From Kiritimatiellota bacterium (GTDB taxonomy: Bacteria; Verrucomicrobiota; Kiritimatiellia; RFP12; UBA1067): a DNA stretch of 5,606 nt. Under the pieces are notes generated by a model. That model was not told where the DNA came from. It ran no database searches and saw nothing but the letters and a program-made list of their open reading frames with translations. The stretch lies in the NCBI GenBank assembly GCA_009777165.1, contig WRML01000167.1, forward strand, positions 1 through 5,606, read 5' to 3'. Positions 5,439 to 5,606 of this stretch are shown piece after piece. Both the position numbers and the translations under genes were made by a program. Position 1 is the stretch's first letter, and the number at the start of each line of letters is the position of its first letter.

Positions 5439-5452
5439 GCGAGGACGCTCGC
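5439..5452. repeat. Compact palindrome (5-bp stem, GACG loop)
   Basis: GCGAG (5439-5443) pairs with CTCGC (5448-5452) around GACG. It is embedded in CTCGCGAGGACGCTCGCCC, which also contains the 8-base palindrome CTCGCGAG (5436-5443). It has the look of a REP-like element. Confidence 0.45.
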
Positions 5453-5475
5453 CCTCCATTTTGCGTCCCTATGCG

Positions 5476-5497
5476 GTCCTCGGACGACCGAGCGGAC
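5476..5497. repeat. Imperfect palindrome (5-bp stem plus bulged 3 bp)
   Basis: CTCGG (5479-5483) pairs with CCGAG (5488-5492) around ACGA. An outer GTC (5476-5478) can pair with GAC (5495-5497) past a two-base bulge. It is the weakest of the four upstream palindromes. Confidence 0.35.
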
Positions 5498-5525
5498 ACA
5501 TGCCCCCCCCTTACAACCACCCCCG

Positions 5526-5545
5526 CACGGGAGCAAGCTCCCGTG
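5526..5545. repeat. Perfect 9-bp palindrome with AA centre
   Basis: CACGGGAGC (5526-5534) and GCTCCCGTG (5537-5545) are exact complements around AA. No T-run follows on either strand, so an intrinsic terminator is unlikely. It lies eight bases from a second perfect palindrome (5553-5570), making a paired unit. Confidence 0.65.
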
Positions 5546-5552
5546 ACGAAAA

Positions 5553-5570
5553 GCGGCGGCGAGCCGCCGC
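5553..5570. repeat. Perfect 8-bp GC palindrome with GA centre
   Basis: GCGGCGGC (5553-5560) and GCCGCCGC (5563-5570) are exact complements around GA. The right flank ACTCCAAAGG resembles the flank of the palindrome near the other end of the window (23-40). No T-run follows, so it is more likely a dispersed repeat than a terminator. Confidence 0.65.
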
Positions 5571-5606
5571 ACTCCAAAGGTTACGCCTTCTCGGCACATG
5601 CACGAA

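Larger units (their letters stand above)
5379..5606. other. Non-coding region with palindromes and homopolymer runs
   Basis: No credible gene is seen in these 228 bases. They hold two runs of eight C (5398-5405, the first followed by five T, and 5503-5510), and four compact palindromes listed separately. Open frames that cross this stretch translate to low-complexity or repeat-derived peptides. If a gspE-like ATPase gene precedes the operon it must lie beyond base 5606. Confidence 0.55.

Noticed and set aside
5526..5545. Intrinsic terminator
   Set aside because: The stem is good, but neither strand has a T-run after it, so it is called a palindromic repeat.
5439..5570. CRISPR array
   Set aside because: The palindromes differ in sequence and spacing and there is no repeated direct unit with constant spacer length.
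5300..5599. A 99-codon minus-strand frame upstream of gspF
   Set aside because: It translates the palindromes and homopolymer runs into a low-complexity Gly/Lys/Phe-rich peptide and has no homology that can be recognised.

Overview
The window is GC-rich and nearly all of it is one minus-strand operon for a type II secretion / type IV pilus-like machine. Read 5' to 3' on the minus strand, it holds a GspF/PilC-type inner-membrane platform protein (5248-3929), then five proteins with a class III prepilin N-terminus: a long GspG-like pseudopilin (3863-2817), a second GspG-like pseudopilin (2783-2142), a third short pseudopilin (2108-1602), a GspH/FimT-like pseudopilin (1580-705) and a GspI/PilV-like pseudopilin (681-100). 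An open frame from 90 to the window edge could be the start of a sixth member. Gaps between the pseudopilin genes are only 21-33 bases, with 65 bases after the platform gene, so co-transcription is likely.

The platform protein would anchor the assembly ATPase (not in this window) and drive stacking of the pseudopilins into a short periplasmic fibre. All five pseudopilins keep Phe at +1 and Glu at +5 of the processed form, so all should be cut by a prepilin peptidase encoded elsewhere. Three G-like or unassigned pseudopilins in a row, before the H-like and I-like ones, is more than the single GspG of a classical gsp operon.

Both ends of the operon carry non-coding, repeat-type DNA. At 5249-5606 there is an A/C-rich (plus strand) leader, A/T tracts with a 12-bp tandem duplication, homopolymer runs, and at least four compact palindromes. 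At 1-99 there is another compact palindrome and a degenerate 8-bp tandem repeat. A third repeat, three degenerate copies at an exact 26-bp step (2755-2815), sits in the gap before the second pseudopilin and supplies its start codon and leader peptide.

The style of the pseudopilins (SAGPDG-type C-terminus, FPLGMRES motif) and the short palindromic intergenic repeats suggest a member of the Planctomycetota-Verrucomicrobiota-Kiritimatiellota group or a similar environmental bacterium. This is inference from general resemblance only; there is no rRNA or marker gene here to fix the taxon.
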